A DNA stretch of 64,000 bases from Torreya grandis (Eukaryota > Streptophyta > Pinopsida > Cupressales > Taxaceae): assembly GCA_037957365.1 (NCBI GenBank), contig JARHVA010001425.1, forward strand, positions 1,080,501-1,144,500, read 5' to 3'. Shown one piece after another: positions 59,284 through 64,000 of this stretch. Within the stretch, counting starts at the first letter, position 1, and every line of letters starts with the position of its first letter. The notes below the pieces were generated by a model that searched no databases, was not told the DNA's origin, and worked only from the letters and a program-made list of their open reading frames with translations. Both the position numbers and the translations under genes were made by a program.

Positions 59284-61764
59284 AAACAGAAGAATGAACA
59301 TGTAACATGTATTTTTTGATGAATGCCTCAAGGAATATGACCTCATGGGAGGTGTTGAATGCAGGTTATGGAAAAAATCATGTTCTTGGCCATGATTTAA
59401 GGTGTTTCAAATAAACTGACTAAAAGGTATATTACTACAAATTAAGGCATTATGGAAGAGCTTCTTCATAGTTTTAACCTAAAATATAACCTTTAGGTAT
59501 TTCTACTAATATAAATACATTAAAGGTTCATGAAATTGATAAAAATTCCAACTATGTTTTGATGCATTGTTATTCATAATTCATGTCATTATGCCAACTA
59601 TTTAAACCTAAATTTATAATAGTGGGGTATAAGGTAAAGAATATAGAAATAGGTCAAACATAAGGGTGATAAACTAATCTATAGTAGGCCAATTAGTTAC
59701 AAAATTAGATAATTAAATATTTTGAATTATAATATTGAGATATGCTAAATATAGAAAGTACTTGATTTGAAAGATGTTCAATTGATTGAAATACCAAAGA
59801 GAAATGATACTTAGTTACATTTACTATGTATAAGAAGATCTTAACTAAAAAAACCTATGTAAAGTATATGTGACTAATATTCTAGATCAGTTGTTAGATT
59901 TTAGAAATTATAATTTTATAATCACAGACACTATCAACAAATCTAGACACAATCATTGACATTAGTGTCTGACTATGACATAAGTGTCAAGTACAAAATA
60001 ATGAATGGATTTGTATGCAACCAAAATTATCAATTTGGGTTTTCTATCACCTTTTCACTAATGTAGTTAGATATGGGATATAAGCTACCACTCTGTTGAT
60101 TAATCAAATCTTATCTCTTCACTCTTATCCACCCATGGAATAAATTTGCTAAAAATGGGTTAGTGCTCATGGTGTTGAGTTGGCCCCAAAGACCCCTCTA
60201 TAAATGGGCACTACCTAAATAGTCATACTCAAAGGATGGCCTCATAATTATGTAGTTAAACCTTATGTGTGGGAAAGTATGTCTATAAGGGTGAAATATA
60301 CTATATGATGATGTGTGATCTAGCTTGTAAATTGAAAAACAAAACTCATGGGATGCTATTTGAATGATTTAAAGGTGTAATATGATTTCTCCTATGCTTA
60401 ATATGAAAATAAGGATGGATAGGGTAAAATAACTTGGTTGTGTTTTTGATTTATTTAACTTTAGTAGGTGTTTACTTGGTATTTCCTAGATGAGGATGAG
60501 AAGGCTTAAGCTTGTGTTTATACCACACCTTTTGAAAATAGCTCACGATAGGATTCAATGATACAAATAGGAAAAAAAAATTCAAAACATTTAAAATTTG
60601 GACGACTTTTAGAAATTAGACACTAGATAAGGATCTAGACACTACCATCGATAGTAATGTCCCTCGATGGCCAGTAGTGTCCAGAAGGCTAGAAAATAGG
60701 TATGGATCTAGAACTAGTAGTGAGGGATATTTATCAGGTTATAAGTTTTTTGTAGTGTGAGAGACCTAGGTCATTAAAATTATATGGATCAGAGTAAGAG
60801 ATAAATATTTAGGCATAGTGAGATGGAAAGTACAAGACTTTTGGTAGTAGGGAAGTCTAGAACTAAAAGGTAGAGCCTTGATTAATATTTGTCAAATGTA
60901 CAAGACTGATATGATATAAATATTTAGTTTTAGTATCTATTTTTACCCCCCATTAAATCTAATTATGCATAAGGATGAAATTACTAGGTTAAATAAAATA
61001 ATTACGTACCTGGGTGTGTACAACACATCTTGCCTTTACTTGAGCTCAATTTGAGTGCTTTATTGGTGTATAGCCTAACCAAGAGTATGTTATAATATAA
61101 ATCAATGAATATAATCTAAAATTTGAAATAATTGAAATTATAAAAAAGAAAGAGAGCAAGGAAGGAGTACACATGTGTGTTGATGCGACCATATTGCCTC
61201 TTGATGCTTTGACTTGATGATTTCTTATGAAGAATTAGAGATGGAAGAGGTTTAGAACTGAACCTTGGAGATTTGAAGAGGGATATTATAAGGTATTATA
61301 CCCCAAATACAATGTAAGGATGAATTGTGACATGGACATTGAGATCATTATATCTCAATTGCACAACTTAAGTATGAACATATGCAATCTAGTGAGGGTG
61401 AGTGATTTAATCAACTCATCCTATAAATTTGGTGAGATTGGATGATTTAATAAATCCAATTTATAAATATTTTGAGGTTAAATTATTTAATCTCTTCAAA
61501 CTATAAAATTAACCAAATATTGTAATAGAAAAGGCTTGATAACAATACATCTTGGTGTAATCAGTGCATCTTGGTGAGTAGTATAATTGGTAAATTTTAT
61601 AATTTTTGGTGTAATAACATGGCATATGCATGTCTAAAATGTCTAAGTTGGAATATATGTGTCATAAATCTAATTTTTTTTGTTTCAAATATATGAAAAA
61701 TTAATTTAATTTATAGGATTATGATCCAATTATATATTTGAATCATGAAACCAAACTAGAGTTT
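59284..61764. repeat. Unclassified repeat DNA with LTR-like block at 59.9-60.9 kb
   Basis: No coding region seen. The part around 59,930-60,720 is an inverted relative of 6.7-7.6 kb and carries GACACTA/TAGTGTC words, for example CAGACACTATCAACAAATC at 59,926 and GACACTACCATCGATAGTA at 60,637. The last contains a CATCGATAG core like the element E palindrome. Edges cannot be set. Confidence 0.45.
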
Positions 61765-61935
61765 GTGTAAGTGTGGAGGTCATGTTTTTATGACATGTCC
61801 CCACTAAAGTCTAGAGACACTAAAAAGGGTGTAAGTGTGGAGGTCATATTTTTATGACATGACCCAAATAAAATTTATAAATACTAAGAAGGTGTATAAG
61901 TGTTTAAGTCATGCCTTTGTGACATGCCCCCACTG
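61765..61935. repeat. 63-64-bp tandem repeat, about 2.7 copies
   Basis: Units start at 61,765, 61,829 and 61,892 with GTGTAAGTGTGGAGGTCAT (third copy GTGTATAAGTGTTTAAGTC). Each unit contains GGTCATnTTTTTATGACATG, an inverted repeat able to form a small hairpin. Confidence 0.85.
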
Positions 61936-62706
61936 GTATGCCCCCCATTTTTAGGTGTGGGAAATAGAATTTAGAAGGTACCTTACCTCAAAAGGATAAG
62001 GTAGATATATAATATGTGTATGAATCACGTAACATATATTGATAACATGTTGAAGTATATATATCAATTAGGCTCATAGTATGTGATCACATCAAGTTTG
62101 AAGATGCATGATATAGACAATGGTAATGTCTAGAGAGTAACAATACAAGTTCAACAAGAAATCAAGCACACACATAAGAACACTTAATGTAATGTAAAAG
62201 GAATGGTAAAATGAGACCTAATTAAGGGGCATGTTCAAATTTTATACAATTGAAAGGTATGACATATTTAAATGTGCAATCAACATGGAATGACATATTC
62301 AAATGCCCAAAAAACATATAATGGCATAAGGGCCAATAGTCAAGGACAATATTCAAATGTTTCATAAATAGGATGATAGAAATAAATAAAATACACTAAA
62401 GGAAGTGAAAAGTATATGAAGCATAATAAAAAAACATAAACATAATATACTAGTCCCTACATATATTGCTAGCAAAAAATATTATGTAATATATCATATC
62501 AAGTACACTATGAAAGATATGTGCATAAATATAGACATATGTAAGTGTTACAGTATAATATCAAACATGATAATGTATAAATGATCAAAAAGGGTATGTA
62601 ACCCATATAAATTGTGATAAAAAATAAGATTCCCCTAATTTAATATATGACACAAGTAGAGGAGAGGTCAAAAATCTACAAGTGCATAGATTATGTGCCT
62701 AGGTAT
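61936..62706 (+). repeat. Untranslated-type module shared with 17.0-18.7 kb
   Basis: No gene seen. Same-strand similarity to 17.04-18.4 kb: a C-rich run (ATGCCCCCCATTTTT), CAAGTTCAACAAGAAATCAA then GCACACACATAAGAACAC, and the ATTCAAATGTT-CATAAA words. It ends at the LTR start at 62,707. Confidence 0.5.
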
Positions 62707-62881
62707 TGTAGACACCAAAAATTGGCACACCTCATTTTTGAATGTCAAAAATTACCCTAGACCTACCTAAGACCAAATTGGGACCAAATTACACTAATAT
62801 GGCCTCACCAAACCCATCCATACTCAGTTTCACTAATCTATCTCAACCTGACCTTTAGGACCCTTTTCCTCTGGACCCTGA

Positions 62882-62943
62882 TTGTCGATGATCATGGTGA
62901 CCATCAACGGTCAGCCTTGGGAACTCTTGACTATCGATGGTTA
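62882..62943. repeat. Palindromic repeat cluster in third E-family LTR
   Basis: TTGTCGATGATC, ACCATCAACGGTC and GACTATCGATGGTT; two of the three keep the central CG. Confidence 0.75.
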
Positions 62944-63477
62944 GGATCCACCTCTTCACCAAAATTATGAAAGATTCACTAACCTCTTATAAATATAAGC
63001 TCCTCTAATTCTTTTTGTGAGCCTTTACATGGATGAATTATATATAGATGACATAGTTGCACCTTCACTTCCATATCTTGCTTGTGCCTATAAGAGAGAG
63101 AGACCTGGGAGGTCAAATCCATCTAAAATAATTATCAAGAGATTAGATGTTTAGGAGTTTTATTTTTTAGGTCAATCAACATCATCAACATTATTAAGCA
63201 TCATCAACCTTCTTATTGAGAGCTGACTTACCGTCACCTCTGAACCAAGCTCTTAGGTACCATTACTCTATCATAATCAAACTAGATTCTACCAATAGGA
63301 TAAATACATCAACCACCCACCCAATAAAATTTTGGTAAGAAAAGTACTTATTTGTAAATATTCATGTACTTTATTTCCATTTTGTTATCAATCTAGCCCT
63401 TGCCCAACTCCTAGAATCCATCTTTTGAATCCCATCATTTAGCTATTTATTAAACCTAGAACTTACATAGTAATAAT

Positions 63478-63590
63478 TGATGGTTGAATAAATTTATAAT
63501 GGTTTTTCTAATCATCAATAGTTAGCTTGAACACTGATAGTCATCTTAAATACCAATGGTCACCTCAACCACCAATGGTCACCTATGGCA
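63478..63590. repeat. Palindromic repeat cluster in third E-family LTR
   Basis: Five or six decayed units, for example ATCATCAATAGT, ACCAATGGTCACCTCA and ACCACCAATGGTCACCTATGG, at about 19-20-bp spacing. Confidence 0.7.
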
Positions 63591-64000
63591 GGGAAAACTA
63601 GAAAGCTATTTTCACCCACCTACCCCCAATCAAACCTAATTTTTTGCATTTTTGATCACTCATATACCCCTTTAAAATTTTATAAAGTATACCTTGACCC
63701 CTTAGCACTAGTATTAATTAGTTTATCACTAATTTGATCATTTCTAGTCTATCTTTTTTAGCAAACATTCTTGTGTTAAATTCTAGTAATCTTCTTTAAT
63801 TGATGCAAGTATATTCTTTTTAGTTTTGTGAAATTAATTATTTAAATCATGTGGATTAACAACCCCTAAAGAAGCTCTTACTTCTAAGATCTATCTACTA
63901 CTAAGAAATCCACCCAACTATTTGTCTAACAATTTTTTTTGTATTAGTGCTTTCTTATCTATAGGTCTTCCTCCCAAGCCAAAGAAGATCTCTCACAATA

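Larger units (their letters stand above)
62707..64000 (+). repeat. E-family LTR, third copy, cut by window edge
   Basis: Starts TGTAGACACCAAAAATTGG and follows the element E LTR through the palindromic clusters (62,882-62,943 and 63,478-63,590), TATAAGA at 63,089 and the CTCCC(A/T)AGCCAAAGA(A/G)GA block at 63,971. It is more diverged than the other two copies and lacks only about the last 100 bp. Whether it is a solo LTR or belongs to another element cannot be seen. Confidence 0.85.

Noticed and set aside
1..64000. tRNA, rRNA, snRNA or organelle-derived genes
   Set aside because: No cloverleaf with conserved A and B boxes and no rRNA or organelle gene text was recognised; the only tRNA-related sequences are primer-binding sites.

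Overview
The window looks like nuclear DNA of a land plant with a repeat-rich genome. It is AT-rich (about 30% GC by eye), visibly short of CG dinucleotides, and made almost entirely of decayed LTR retrotransposons of the Ty3/gypsy type, several inserted inside one another. I found no host gene, tRNA, rRNA, CRISPR array or intact ORF. The species cannot be named from this sequence. Every element is dead: reading frames are broken by stops, most of which fit C-to-T change at Gln codons, and by frameshifts.

Layout, with my own labels. Element A (minus, 1-2,700): gag and protease remnants, cut by the window edge. 2,700-9,812: unclassified repeat DNA with a 60-bp tandem repeat and one LTR-like block. 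Element B (minus, 9,813-14,692): a complete small element with 1.24-kb LTRs, a 5-bp target-site duplication (TSD), an initiator-Met-type primer-binding site (PBS), a CCHC gag, two protease-like segments and a G-patch, but no reverse transcriptase (RT). Element C (minus, about 51,676 down to about 14,809): a Ty3/gypsy element whose protease, G-patch, RT, RNase H and integrase read on the minus strand from 50,051. Its integrase is cut in two by element E (plus, 28,648-45,805, 17.2 kb, perfect 5-bp TSD ATGTC). A further LTR of the C family lies in plus orientation at 18,715-28,162 and is itself split by element D (plus, 19,382-27,569, TSD GGCTT, LTRs of about 2.27 kb, gag and protease only). The nest is therefore three levels deep: D in a C-family LTR in C, with E also in C.

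51,677-64,000: element F (plus, 52,087-59,278), a pol-less element whose 5' LTR carries a nearly perfect 240-bp tandem duplication; unclassified repeat DNA with a 63-bp tandem repeat; and an E-family LTR from 62,707 that runs off the window.

The richest element is E. It has leader, gag, two CX2HX4HX4C zinc-knuckle-like motifs, protease, G-patch-like motif, RT, RNase H and integrase. A 5.2-kb tail then carries, on the opposite strand, a decayed gene resembling the plant mobile domain followed by a heptad coiled coil. Extra antisense genes of this kind are known in Tat/Ogre-lineage retrotransposons, and the large size fits that lineage. The E LTRs and tail also carry many copies of a palindromic ACCATCGATGGT-like motif in roughly 19-bp units. 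The antisense gene and the palindromic arrays are the features most worth following up. Nothing here can be claimed as a wholly new system from sequence alone.
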